From Pseudomonadota bacterium (GTDB lineage Bacteria; Pseudomonadota; Alphaproteobacteria; Rhizobiales; Xanthobacteraceae), in contig JAEXYA010000049.1 in the NCBI GenBank assembly GCA_023451825.1, positions 7,613 to 71,612 on the forward strand: 64,000 nucleotides of DNA. Direction: 5' to 3'. This document shows positions 26,342 to 34,995 of this stretch, in pieces. The notes under the pieces are model-generated. The model saw only the letters and a program-made list of their open reading frames with translations. It was not told where the DNA came from and searched no databases. Positions within the stretch are counted from its first letter, which is position 1. Each line of letters begins with the position of its first letter. Made by a program: the position numbers and the translations under genes.

Positions 26342-28573
26342 GTGAGCAGAGTCCTTTTCCGGATCAAGGTCATGTTCCGGCGCTTTGCGCGTCGGTTTCC
26401 GTGGCTCTCTTTTGCCGTCCGCTCATTCGTGATGTTTTCGGCAGCGTTCGGTGGGGCCTATGGCTTCATTTCCAGCGCCGCCTCGCCCAGCTCGGGCTAC
26501 GACCCCCACGCATTTGCCATCGGCGCCAGCTTCCTGTTTGCGCTGGCCTGCGTCGCGCTCGTCAGCATGAGCATCCGTATGCGCCTCCTGCACAAGCGGA
26601 TGCGCAAGGTCAGCGCGCTGAACGAAACGCTCGTCGATCGCAACTGGGAGCTCAAGGAGGCTGAAGAACGCGCGCGGCATCTGTTCGAGGCGCAGGACGA
26701 TCTCATCGTGATCCGCGACCAGGATGGCCGCATCACTTATGTCAACGACGCTTATTGCACCCTGGCGGAAACGCCACGCGACGCACTCGTCGGCAGCAGC
26801 TTTGAACTGAAAGTGCTGGAGCAGGGCGATAGCGCCAACGAGCCGAACGGCACCAGCATTCATGATCAATGCATCGTCACCGCGACCGGCCCGCGCTGGA
26901 TCGCCTGGCGCGAAGGCATGGTCCGGATCGACGCCAATCGTCCCGCCGAATTGCAGAGCGTCGGCCGCGACGTCACCGACCGCACCGAGACCGAGCGCGC
27001 GCTGTCCGATGCCCGCGATCACGCCAATGCTGCGAACCGCGCGAAATCCCGCTTCCTCGCGATGGCGTCGCATGAAATACGCACACCATTGAACGGGATT
27101 TTGGGCATGAGCGGGCTTTTGCTCGACACCCAATTGTCGCCGGAGCAGACGACCTATGCTCGTGCAGTGAAAACGTCGGGCGAATCGCTGCTGTCGTTGA
27201 TCGAGGAATTGCTGGACTACTCGAAGATCGAAGCCGGCAAGATCGATCTCGACTACCGCCCGTTCGGACTGTCGTCACTCATCGAAGACATCACCGAGTT
27301 GCTGGCGCCGCGCGCCCAGGCGCGCGATCTGGAGATCGCCGCCTATATCGACGAGCGGTTGCCGCTGGAAGTGATCGGCGATGCCGCCCGCTTGCGGCAG
27401 GTGCTGCTCAATCTCGCCGGCAATGCCATCAAATTCACGTCCACCGGCGGCGTCGCGCTGATCGTTGAGCCGGGCATCTGGCCGAATGAAGTCAGCTTCA
27501 TCGTGCGCGACACCGGCATCGGCATTGCGCCTGACGCGCAACAGCGCATTTTCCGCGAGTTCGAGCAGGCGGATGAACGCACCGCCCGCAATTTCGGTGG
27601 CACCGGTCTCGGGCTTTCCATCAGCGAGCGCATCGTCAAGCGTATGAACGGCCGCATCACGCTGCAGAGCCAGCCCGGTATCGGCTCCACATTCGAAGTG
27701 TCGATCCCCCTGGTGGCTTCCAACGACCGCGCCGAAGCCTTCCTGCCGCCGGATCTCACTGGCCAGTCGGTGATGCTGGTGGCGCCGCAGAGCATCGAGG
27801 CATCGCTGATTGCGCGCCGGCTGGAACGCTGGGGTGCGCAGACCTGCATGGTTTCCGATCCGGACGTCGCGCTGGCTTTGATGCCGGAGCGATCGTGGCA
27901 GGCCGTACTGATCGATCGCGCGCTTGGCGCCAGCGAAATCGAACGCCTGAGCGAGCGATCCATTCCGCATGCGATGCAACGCATCGGCCTGTTCACGCCG
28001 GCCATGCGCCATGAATTGCAGCCGACGGCGACCGAAGGCCTGACGGGCTATCTGATCAAACCACTGCGCGCGGTGTCGCTGGCCAAGATGTTGGGCATGC
28101 AAACGCCGGATCATGGAGCCGTCACCGAAGCAACGCAGGAGCCCCCTGCAGCAGCGACCGCCAACGGTGGCCTTTCGATCCTCGTCGCTGAGGACAATGA
28201 GATAAATGCGCTCCTGATGCGCTCGCTGCTGTCGCGGCTCGGCCACCGCACTACGATGACGACCAATGGCGAGCACGCGCTGGAATCCTGGATTGCCTCG
28301 GACGCCGCGGGCACGCCGTATGATCTCGTCTTGATGGACATCCAGATGCCGAAGCTCGACGGCATTGCGGCCGCCAAGCGCATCCGCGCGCTGGAAGCCG
28401 GCCAACGCGTTCGCCGCACGCCGATCCTGGCGCTGACCGCGAATACGCTTGTGGAGGATCGCTATGCCTGTTTCGAAGCCGGCATGGACGGCTTCCTGCT
28501 GAAGCCGCTGGACCGTGACAAGCTGGAACAAGCGCTGAAGCACCTCGCCGCGGGAAAGCATATCGCGGCATAG
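26342..28573 (+). CDS. hybrid sensor histidine kinase (PAS, HisKA, HATPase, two REC)
   Basis: This 743-residue membrane kinase has two membrane segments (about residues 20-42 and 58-80), a short coiled coil, a PAS domain (about 110-215), HisKA with the phospho-accepting His244 in SHEIRTPLNG, and HATPase_c with N and G boxes (NLAGNAIKF, DTGIGI, GGTGLGLS). The first receiver-like domain (about 477-600) is degenerate: its acidic pair is replaced (LVAPQS). The canonical second receiver (about 620-740) has Asp666 in LMDIQMPK and Lys in FLLKPLD. It lacks an Hpt domain, so phosphate must pass to a separate Hpt or be used internally. The start is GTG at 26342. Confidence 0.9.
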   Translation: MSRVLFRIKVMFRRFARRFPWLSFAVRSFVMFSAAFGGAYGFISSAASPSSGYDPHAFAIGASFLFALACVALVSMSIRMRLLHKRMRKVSALNETLVDRNWELKEAEERARHLFEAQDDLIVIRDQDGRITYVNDAYCTLAETPRDALVGSSFELKVLEQGDSANEPNGTSIHDQCIVTATGPRWIAWREGMVRIDANRPAELQSVGRDVTDRTETERALSDARDHANAANRAKSRFLAMASHEIRTPLNGILGMSGLLLDTQLSPEQTTYARAVKTSGESLLSLIEELLDYSKIEAGKIDLDYRPFGLSSLIEDITELLAPRAQARDLEIAAYIDERLPLEVIGDAARLRQVLLNLAGNAIKFTSTGGVALIVEPGIWPNEVSFIVRDTGIGIAPDAQQRIFREFEQADERTARNFGGTGLGLSISERIVKRMNGRITLQSQPGIGSTFEVSIPLVASNDRAEAFLPPDLTGQSVMLVAPQSIEASLIARRLERWGAQTCMVSDPDVALALMPERSWQAVLIDRALGASEIERLSERSIPHAMQRIGLFTPAMRHELQPTATEGLTGYLIKPLRAVSLAKMLGMQTPDHGAVTEATQEPPAAATANGGLSILVAEDNEINALLMRSLLSRLGHRTTMTTNGEHALESWIASDAAGTPYDLVLMDIQMPKLDGIAAAKRIRALEAGQRVRRTPILALTANTLVEDRYACFEAGMDGFLLKPLDRDKLEQALKHLAAGKHIAA

Positions 28574-28713
28574 CATCTTTCCCGAACCTTCCCTGTCACA
28601 CCGCCGCAACACACCCGTCACACCTCTGTCGGCCACCCGTGATGTCTGGTGCGGATAGGCTGCGTCGATTCGCGTGGGGCTAACCGCGGCCGTGGTAAAG
28701 TCGGGGATTGGCT

Positions 28714-29673
28714 ATGCACGGCAACGAACTCGTTCGACCGAAGCCGAATGTTTTGAAGCCAGGCGTGATGCAAATGCTGCGGCCACAGAACATGGCGATG
28801 GCGGCGCAGACAGCGATCACCTGGTTCAAGCCGCCATTCCATTTCGACCCGGCGAATTTCAACCCCAATGGCGCGCCGTCGCTCGGCCGCATGGGTCCGC
28901 TGGAAGTGCGCCTCGCCCACGACAAACGCGACGTCAAGCGCGCACAGCGGTTGCGTTACAAGGTCTTCTACAAGAACGGCACCGCCATCGCCGACGCGGC
29001 CACCCTGCTGGCACGCCGCGACAAGGACGCCTTCGACAAGATCTGCGATCATCTCTTGGTGGTGGACCATGCCGCCAAGCCGACGCTGTCGGGTCGCCAG
29101 CCGGTGGTGGGCACCTATCGCCTGCTGCGCCATGAAAGCGCGATGAAGCATGGCGGCTTCTATACGTCGAGCGAATTCGATCTCGACGGTATCCTGCAGA
29201 AGAATCCCGGTCTGCGCTTCCTTGAACTCGGCCGCTCCTGCGTGCTCGAGCGCTACCGCACCAAGCGCACCGTCGAACTGCTGTGGCAGGGCATCTGGAG
29301 TTATGTGAAGCAGAACCGTTTTGACGTGATGATCGGCTGCGCCAGTTTCGAGGGCACCGATCCGGACGCGCTGGCGCTGCCGCTGTCGTTCCTGCATCAC
29401 CATGCGCGCGCGCCGGAGGAATGGCGCGCCCGCGCGCATGGCTCACGCTATGTCGAAATGAACCGGATGCCGAAGGACGCGATTGACCAGAAAGCCGCGC
29501 TGCGCGCGCTGCCGCCGCTGATCAAGGGCTATCTGCGCATCGGTGCGATGATCGGCGATGGCGCGGTGATCGACCATCAGTTCGGTACGACCGACGTTCT
29601 GATCGTGATGCCGGTGTCGGCGATCGGCGCGCGCTATATCGAGCATTTTGGCGGGGAAGCGAAGGCGGCTTAA
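28714..29673 (+). CDS. OlsB-like GNAT acyltransferase
   Basis: This 319-residue protein of the acyl-homoserine-lactone-synthase-like GNAT group (Acetyltransf_5) has LEVRLAHDKRDVKRAQRLRYKVFY, then DHLLVVD...VVGTYRLLR, LELGRSCVLERYRTKRTVELLWQG and a C-terminal VLIVMPVSAIGARYIEHF. OlsB uses acyl-ACP to N-acylate ornithine, the first step of ornithine-lipid synthesis; size and motifs fit that role. An olsA partner is not adjacent. The ATG at 28714 follows a GGGG stretch and is preferred to the TTG two codons earlier. Another acyltransferase of the same group remains possible. Confidence 0.72.
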   Translation: MHGNELVRPKPNVLKPGVMQMLRPQNMAMAAQTAITWFKPPFHFDPANFNPNGAPSLGRMGPLEVRLAHDKRDVKRAQRLRYKVFYKNGTAIADAATLLARRDKDAFDKICDHLLVVDHAAKPTLSGRQPVVGTYRLLRHESAMKHGGFYTSSEFDLDGILQKNPGLRFLELGRSCVLERYRTKRTVELLWQGIWSYVKQNRFDVMIGCASFEGTDPDALALPLSFLHHHARAPEEWRARAHGSRYVEMNRMPKDAIDQKAALRALPPLIKGYLRIGAMIGDGAVIDHQFGTTDVLIVMPVSAIGARYIEHFGGEAKAA

Positions 29674-29692
29674 GCGACGCAATCGCTACTGC

Positions 29693-29801
29693 CGTAGGAT
29701 GGGTTGAGCGAAGCGAAAACCCATGCTGTCCGTCCGCGCGGCAAGCTCCGCCGATGGGTTATCGCTTCGGCGCTCCGCGCCTGCGCTCAACCCATCCTAC
29801 G
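29693..29801. repeat. palindromic element, family B (copy 2)
   Basis: 109-bp inverted repeat, outer arms CGTAGGATGGGTTGAGCG and CGCTCAACCCATCCTACG, inner AACCCATG and GATGGGTTATCGC. It lies between the convergent OlsB-like gene and coaA, ending 8 bp from the coaA stop. Confidence 0.9.
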
Positions 29802-29808
29802 ATCAGAG

Positions 29809-30765
29809 CTACAACCGCCGCAGCGCGACATTCTCGATCACATGGTCCGCGCCCTTCTTCAAGATCAGCGTCGCGCGTGGCCGGGTCGGCAAGATATTGT
29901 CTTCCAGATTGGCGAGGTTCGTGCGTTCCCAGATCGCCAATGCAGTCGCCGTCGCTTCTTCATCGGACAGCAGCGCGTAGCGATTGAAATACGAGCGCTT
30001 GTCGTGGAACGCAGTGTCGCGTAGCGCCAGGAAGCGCTTCACATACCACTCGCGCAGCGCCGGTTCGTCGGCATCCATATAAACGGAGAAGTCGAAAAAG
30101 TCGGAGACGACAGGCACCGCCTTGCCGTCGCGCGGCAGGCGGCCGGCCTGGAGCACGTTGACGCCTTCGACGATCAGGATATCGGGCTGATCGATCTCGA
30201 CGAACTTCTCCGGCACGATGTCGTAAGTGAGATGCGAATAGACGGGCGCCCGGACATTGGTGCGGCCAGCCTTGATGTCGCTGAGAAACTGCAGCAGCAG
30301 CGGGAGATCGTAGCTCTCCGGAAAGCCCTTCTTCTGCATGATGCCGTTGCGCTCGAGCACCGCATTCGGAAACAGGAAACCGTCCGTGGTGATCAGATCG
30401 ACTTTCGGCTTTGGCGACCAGCGCGCGAGCAGCGCTTGCAGCACGCGGGCGGTGGTGGACTTGCCGACCGCGACCGAACCGGCGACGCCGATGATGTAGG
30501 GCATCTTGCGGTCTTCGATGTGCAGGAACTTGCGCTGCGCCACATAGAGCCGCTGATGGGCGGTGACATACATCGAGAGCAGACGCGACAGCGGCAGATA
30601 AATCTCCTCGACCTCGCGCAGATCGAGACGATCATGCATCGAGCGCAGCGCCGCGATCTCCTCGGCATTCAGCGCCATCGGCATGTCGTCGCGCAGCTTC
30701 GCCCATTGCTGGCGCGAATAGTTGCGATACGGATCGTATTTCTGTTCGGGGGCCCGCATATCCAT
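29809..30765 (-). CDS. coaA: pantothenate kinase, type I
   Basis: First enzyme of CoA synthesis, phosphorylating pantothenate with ATP; 318 residues, the usual type I length. Walker A is GVAGSVAVGKSTTARVLQ; RKFL before it and the substrate region (FESYDLPLLLQFLSDIK, SHLTYDIVPEKFVEIDQPDILIVEGVNVLQ) are conserved. It ends the his cluster, starting 54 bp after hisE on the same strand, an arrangement seen in related genomes without obvious functional link. Confidence 0.95.
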   Translation of the reverse strand: MDMRAPEQKYDPYRNYSRQQWAKLRDDMPMALNAEEIAALRSMHDRLDLREVEEIYLPLSRLLSMYVTAHQRLYVAQRKFLHIEDRKMPYIIGVAGSVAVGKSTTARVLQALLARWSPKPKVDLITTDGFLFPNAVLERNGIMQKKGFPESYDLPLLLQFLSDIKAGRTNVRAPVYSHLTYDIVPEKFVEIDQPDILIVEGVNVLQAGRLPRDGKAVPVVSDFFDFSVYMDADEPALREWYVKRFLALRDTAFHDKRSYFNRYALLSDEEATATALAIWERTNLANLEDNILPTRPRATLILKKGADHVIENVALRRL

Positions 30766-30819
30766 CAGTGTTTCCCAAATGAAAGGTCAAAGCTCTTGAT
30801 GACTTTTGACCTCGGAACG

Positions 30820-31143
30820 TCAGTCGCTCTTGCGTGACGCCTTTTCCTGCAAGCCGGATTGATGCGTGCGCGCGCCAAGCGCTGCTTCCACATCCTGAAT
30901 TGTAACCCCGCGCGACTTCAGCAGCACCAGCAGATGAAACAGCACGTCGGCGCTTTCATTGATCAGGTCGGTGCGATCGTTATCGACGGCGGCGATCACG
31001 GCTTCGACCGCTTCCTCGCCGAACTTCTTGGCGCAGTGCACCGCGCCCTTGTCGAGCAGCTTTTTAGTATAGGACGACTCGCCGTCCGCTGCCGCAGCGC
31101 GGGCATCGATGGTGGCGGCAAGATCATGCAGCGTGAAGGACAT
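30820..31143 (-). CDS. hisE: phosphoribosyl-ATP pyrophosphatase
   Basis: Second step of histidine synthesis, hydrolysing phosphoribosyl-ATP to phosphoribosyl-AMP, 107 residues. The family core is complete: DGESSYTKKLLDKGAVHCAKKFGEEAVEAVIA (Glu metal ligands) then LINESADVLFHLLVLLKSRGV. It is a stand-alone HisE, so the cyclohydrolase HisI must be encoded elsewhere, as is usual in alphaproteobacteria. It lies 12 bp after hisF. Confidence 0.95.
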   Translation of the reverse strand: MSFTLHDLAATIDARAAAADGESSYTKKLLDKGAVHCAKKFGEEAVEAVIAAVDNDRTDLINESADVLFHLLVLLKSRGVTIQDVEAALGARTHQSGLQEKASRKSD

Positions 31144-31155
31144 CGCAAAGCCTCT

Positions 31156-31917
31156 TTACGGGTCGAGCCGCATCGGCAGGCCGGCACGCACCATGTGGTC
31201 CTTGGCCTGACGGATGGTAAATTCCCCGAAGTGAAAAATCGAGGCGGCAAGTACAGCCGTCGCGTGGCCGGATCTGATACCTTCGACCAAGTGATCGAGA
31301 TTACCGACCCCGCCCGAGGCGATGACCGGTACGGCGACACTGTCGGCAATGGCGCGGGTCAGTTCGATATCGAAGCCGGTGCGGGTGCCGTCGCGGTCCA
31401 TCGAGGTCAGCAGGATTTCGCCGGCGCCGAGCGAGACGACTTCCTGCGCGAATTCGATGGCATCGATGCCGGTCGACTTGCGGCCGCCATGGGTAAAGAT
31501 CTCCCAGCGCGAGCCGGCGCGCTTGGCATCGATGGCGACGACGATGCACTGGTCGCCGAACTTTTCCGCGGCTTCCTTGACGAATTGGCGATTGGCCACT
31601 GCGGCGGAATTGATCGAGACCTTATCGGCGCCGGCGCGCAACAGCCCCTTGATGTCATCCACCGTGCGGACACCGCCGCCGACGGTCAGCGGCATGAAGC
31701 AGGCTTCCGCCGTGCGGCGCACCACATCCATCATGGTGCCGCGATTTTCATGCGTCGCGTTGATGTCGAGGAAGGTCAGTTCGTCGGCGCCGGCGGCATC
31801 ATAGGCGATCGCCGCTTCGACGGGATCGCCGGCGTCGCGCAGATCGACGAAATTGACGCCTTTGACGACTCGTCCGTCCTTGACGTCGAGGCAGGGAATG
31901 ACGCGGACCTTGAACAT
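31156..31917 (-). CDS. hisF: imidazole glycerol phosphate synthase, cyclase subunit
   Basis: Beta/alpha-barrel cyclase that with HisH makes imidazole glycerol phosphate and AICAR, 253 residues. It starts MFKVRVIPCLDVKDGRVVKG with catalytic Asp11; the second catalytic Asp lies in LTSMDRDGTRTGFD, and the phosphate loops VGGGVRT and ASGGVGN are present. It lies 9 bp after hisA and 12 bp before hisE, clearly one operon. Confidence 0.97.
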   Translation of the reverse strand: MFKVRVIPCLDVKDGRVVKGVNFVDLRDAGDPVEAAIAYDAAGADELTFLDINATHENRGTMMDVVRRTAEACFMPLTVGGGVRTVDDIKGLLRAGADKVSINSAAVANRQFVKEAAEKFGDQCIVVAIDAKRAGSRWEIFTHGGRKSTGIDAIEFAQEVVSLGAGEILLTSMDRDGTRTGFDIELTRAIADSVAVPVIASGGVGNLDHLVEGIRSGHATAVLAASIFHFGEFTIRQAKDHMVRAGLPMRLDP

Positions 31918-31926
31918 GGTTTTGTC

Positions 31927-32658
31927 CTATGCGGCCTGCTTGAGTAGCTTCAGTGCTTCCGCGGGATCGATGCGGCCGTCATAGAGCGCACGGCCGGAAA
32001 TCGCGCCTTCGAGCTTTTCCGCACGCGGCTCCAGCATCGCCTTGATGTCGTCGATGGAGGCGAGACCGCCCGACGCAATGACCGGGATCGAGATCGCATC
32101 GGCGAGCGCAATGGTGGCGTCCCAGTTGATGCCCTTGAGCATGCCGTCGCGGGCGATGTCGGTGAAGATGATGGCGGCGACGCCGGCATCCTCAAACCGC
32201 TGCGCGATGTCCAGCGCAGTGACGGTGGACACATCCGCCCAGCCTTCCACCGCGACCTTGCCGTCACGTGCATCCAGACCGACGGCGACGCGGCCGGGGA
32301 ATTTTTTCGCCGCTTCCTTCACCAGAGCGGGATCGCGCACCGCAGCCGTGCCGATGATGACACGGCTGATGCCCTTGGCGAGCCAGGCTTCAACGGTCGC
32401 GAGATCGCGGATGCCACCGCCGAGCTGCACCGGAAACTTCACGCGTTGCAACATCGCTTCGACAGCCTGCGCATTCACCGGCTTGCCGGCAAAGGCACCA
32501 TCGAGATCGACCACATGGAGATATTCGAAACCCTGATCCTCGAACGATTTTGCCTGCGCCGCAGGGTCGAGGTTGAACACGGTGGCACGCGCCATGTCGC
32601 CTTGTTCGAGGCGGACACACTGGCCGTTTTTCAGGTCGATGGCGGGAAAGAGGATCAT
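31927..32658 (-). CDS. hisA: ProFAR isomerase
   Basis: Fourth step of histidine synthesis, isomerising ProFAR to PRFAR; a beta/alpha barrel of 243 residues. The catalytic Asp is in ILFPAIDLKNGQCVRL, with VDLDGAFAG, LGGGIRD, and second Asp region IFTDIARDGMLKG. The ATG at 32658 is chosen because the 28 residues of the longer frame come from a palindromic repeat. That repeat (32692-32800) separates it from hisH. Confidence 0.96.
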   Translation of the reverse strand: MILFPAIDLKNGQCVRLEQGDMARATVFNLDPAAQAKSFEDQGFEYLHVVDLDGAFAGKPVNAQAVEAMLQRVKFPVQLGGGIRDLATVEAWLAKGISRVIIGTAAVRDPALVKEAAKKFPGRVAVGLDARDGKVAVEGWADVSTVTALDIAQRFEDAGVAAIIFTDIARDGMLKGINWDATIALADAISIPVIASGGLASIDDIKAMLEPRAEKLEGAISGRALYDGRIDPAEALKLLKQAA

Positions 32659-32691
32659 GATTTGGTCTTCTGGAAATCGAGAACGCTGTAA

Positions 32692-32800
32692 CTCCCTCTC
32701 CCGCCCTTGCGGGGGAGGGTTGGGGTGGGGGTGCTTCCGCAAGCTCGGAGCGCGTGGCTGCCCCCACCCCGGCCCTCCCCCGCGAGAGCGGGGGAGGGAG
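32692..32800. repeat. palindromic element, family E (copy 1)
   Basis: About 109-bp inverted repeat, outer arms CTCCCTCTCCCGCCCTTGCGG and CCGCGAGAGCGGGGGAGGGAG, inner GGGTGGGGGTGC and GCCCCCACCCCGG. It lies inside the his operon between hisH and hisA, so its mRNA fold may influence the relative levels of the two products (inference). Confidence 0.9.
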
Positions 32801-32824
32801 CATGACTGCCGCCGCAGGACTGCA

Positions 32825-33475
32825 TCACGGCTTCCATTTCAGAAAGTTGGAGATCAGAGCCAGCCCAAATCGCTGGCTCTTCTCAGGATGAAACTGCGTG
32901 CCGATGGCGGTGTCGCGGCCGACGATGGCGGTGATCGGGCCGCCGTAATCGGCGCGTGCGAGCACTTCACTCTCGTTCACGGCATTGAGTTGATAGGAGT
33001 GCACGAAATAAGCGTGGCGGCCCTTCGGCCCGAGCGGCAGGCCGTCGAGCACGGGATGCTCACGCAGCACTTCCAGCGTGTTCCAGCCCATATGCGGGAT
33101 CTTCAGCTGTTCGTCACGCGGCGTGATCTTCTCGACATCGCCGGCGATCCAGTTGAGCCCGTCGGTGGTGACATGCTCCTTGCCGCGCGTGGCCATCAAC
33201 TGCATGCCGACGCAAATGCCGAAGAACGGCCGCGCCTTGTCGCGCACCGCTTCGGTCATGGCATCGACCATGCCGTCGAGCTCGTTCAGGCCACGGCGGC
33301 AATCGGCGAAGGCGCCGACACCGGGCAGCACGATGCGATCGGCGCGGAACACCTGATCGGGATCGCGGGTCACGACGATCTTCGGCGGTGTTTCCATGCC
33401 GCGGGTGGCGCGCTCGAAGGCTTTTGCAGCGGAGTGCAGATTGCCGGAGCCGTAATCGATAATGGCGACGGTCAC
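32825..33475 (-). CDS. hisH: imidazole glycerol phosphate synthase, glutaminase subunit
   Basis: Class I glutamine amidotransferase feeding ammonia to HisF, 216 residues. The nucleophile Cys is in PFFGICVGMQLM, with the oxyanion-strand PGVGAFADC and the catalytic His/Glu in GTQFHPEKSQRFGL. The start is GTG at 33475; it overlaps the stop of the DUF2628 gene as GTGA, so translation is coupled. Confidence 0.96.
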   Translation of the reverse strand: MTVAIIDYGSGNLHSAAKAFERATRGMETPPKIVVTRDPDQVFRADRIVLPGVGAFADCRRGLNELDGMVDAMTEAVRDKARPFFGICVGMQLMATRGKEHVTTDGLNWIAGDVEKITPRDEQLKIPHMGWNTLEVLREHPVLDGLPLGPKGRHAYFVHSYQLNAVNESEVLARADYGGPITAIVGRDTAIGTQFHPEKSQRFGLALISNFLKWKP

Positions 33476-33984
33476 CGTGTCACTCCCGGTTGCGGAAACA
33501 GGCCGATCACATCTTCGGGCCCGCGCGAAAACGGCTGAGCCGGAACGCGGCGGGTCGGCGGCGGCGCGCCGCGATCGGTCGAATAGGAATCGTCACGCTG
33601 GCTGCTGGCCCAGCGATCGAAGAAGCGACGCTCGGCCGCCTCCGGATTGTCGGCCACGACCACATCGAGCTGCCGCCACTTGCCCCACGAATAGGACCAG
33701 CGCCGCAGACTGGAGGCTTCAAAGCCCATCAGCAGCGCGACGAGAAACATCACGATGCCACGCAGTCCGGCACCGACGCCGAGCTTCGACAGCGCGATCT
33801 CGCCGACAAAAGACAGAATGAGATAGCCGAGCAGCGCCAGCCAGAGCCGGTGAAACAGGAGCCAGAACGGGCCGGCGATGAACGCCCAGACATGGAAACC
33901 ATCGCGGATGAAGACGAACTTGTCCGTCGCCGCCAAAGGCGATGTCTCGGCGCTCTTGGGCGCATGAACTGTATAGACCGGCAT
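33472..33984 (-). CDS. DUF2628 membrane protein in the his operon
   Basis: This 170-residue protein has two or three hydrophobic segments (about residues 30-55 and 65-95, HVWAFIAGPFWLLFHRLW and GLRGIVMFLVALLMG) typical of DUF2628, and a polar, Arg/Pro-rich C-terminus. The function is unknown. It lies between hisB and hisH, a position seen in other Bradyrhizobium relatives. The ATG at 33984 (MPVYTVHAP) is used; the longer frame to 34212 runs through a palindromic element. Confidence 0.85.
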   Translation of the reverse strand: MPVYTVHAPKSAETSPLAATDKFVFIRDGFHVWAFIAGPFWLLFHRLWLALLGYLILSFVGEIALSKLGVGAGLRGIVMFLVALLMGFEASSLRRWSYSWGKWRQLDVVVADNPEAAERRFFDRWASSQRDDSYSTDRGAPPPTRRVPAQPFSRGPEDVIGLFPQPGVTR

Positions 33985-33999
33985 GACGCTCTGTCCTTT

Positions 34000-34077
34000 C
34001 GTCATTGCGAGGAGCGCAGCGACGAAGCAATCCAGTCCTTGGCTTTCTGGATTGCTTCGCTGCGCTCGCAATGACGT
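34000..34077. repeat. palindromic element, family D (copy 2)
   Basis: 78-bp inverted repeat, CGTCATTGCGAGGAGCGCAG with CGACGAAGCAATCCAG paired to CTGGATTGCTTCGCTGCG and CTCGCAATGACG. It sits between hisB and the DUF2628 gene within the his operon. Confidence 0.9.
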
Positions 34078-34081
34078 CTCA

Positions 34082-34675
34082 TTACCCGCCGAGTTGACCC
34101 TTGCTGGAAGGCACTTCGCCGGCATTGCGCGGATCGATGGCCACCGCCGTCCGCAATGCCCGCGCCAGACCCTTAAAGCAGGATTCGGCGATGTGATGGC
34201 TATTGTCGCCATATAGGGTTTCGACGTGCAAAGTCACGCCCGCCTGCATGGCGAATGCGGTGAACCACTCGCGCACCAGTTCGGTGTCGAATTCGCCGAT
34301 CTTGTGGGTCGGGAAGGCGGATTTGAACACCAGATAGGGGCGGCCGGAAATATCCAGCGCCACCCGGGTCAGGGTCTCGTCCATGGGCATATAGACCGAG
34401 GCATAGCGGGTGATGCCGGCCATGTCTCTGAGCGCCTGCTTCACGGCCTGGCCGAGCGCGATGCCGACGTCTTCCGTGGTGTGATGGAAGTCGACATGGA
34501 GATCGCCCACCGCCTTCACGGTGATGTCGATCTTGGAATGGCGGGCGAGCAGGTCAAGCATATGGTCGAAGAACCCGATGCCGGTGGTCGAATGGGACGC
34601 ACCGGTGCCATCGAGATTCACGGAAACCTCGATCTGGGTTTCCTTGGTGGCGCGCTTGATCGTCGCCTTGCGCAT
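34082..34675 (-). CDS. hisB: imidazoleglycerol-phosphate dehydratase
   Basis: Seventh step of histidine synthesis, 197 residues, monofunctional (no phosphatase domain). Metal-binding His-rich motifs are present: GIGFFDHMLDLLARHS, VDFHHTTEDVGIALGQA and YGDNSHHIAESCFKGLARAL. The start is the ATG at 34675 (MRKATIKR). It is the first gene of the leftward his operon and divergent from hslV. Confidence 0.97.
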   Translation of the reverse strand: MRKATIKRATKETQIEVSVNLDGTGASHSTTGIGFFDHMLDLLARHSKIDITVKAVGDLHVDFHHTTEDVGIALGQAVKQALRDMAGITRYASVYMPMDETLTRVALDISGRPYLVFKSAFPTHKIGEFDTELVREWFTAFAMQAGVTLHVETLYGDNSHHIAESCFKGLARALRTAVAIDPRNAGEVPSSKGQLGG

Positions 34676-34995
34676 CGAATGGGCCTCTTGCTGGCTGAAA
34701 ACGCGGTCTTTTAACAAAGGGATGACAGGGGCGCTATGGCTCCGACGCGGGATTCGGAGGCTATGGTGAGCGGAAATTCATGGCTCTTTCTTCTCCCTCT
34801 CCCGCCCTTGCGGGGGAGGGCCGGGGTGGGGGCAGCCGCAAGCGCCGGAGTTTGCGGAGGCACCCCCACCCTAACCCTCCCCCGCAAGAGCGGGAGAGGG
34901 AGTCACGGAGCGTTCGGCATCCTCCTCACACCCCATTCCGCCGCATTTGCATCCCACCCCACCCGTGCCTAGATCAGCCCTTCACGAGGATACCC
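34676..34995. other. hisB-hslV divergent intergenic region
   Basis: A 320-bp gene-free gap between divergent starts that must carry the promoters of both operons. It contains the family E palindrome at 34792-34902. No convincing sigma-32 or operator sequence could be assigned by eye; the 90 bp before hslV are C-rich. Confidence 0.6.
34792..34902. repeat. palindromic element, family E (copy 2)
   Basis: 111-bp inverted repeat, outer arms TCTCCCTCTCCCGCCCTTGC and GCAAGAGCGGGAGAGGGAG, inner GGGTGGGGGCAG and CACCCCCACCC. Unusually it lies between two divergent starts rather than at a gene end, within the region that should hold the hisB and hslV promoters. Confidence 0.9.
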
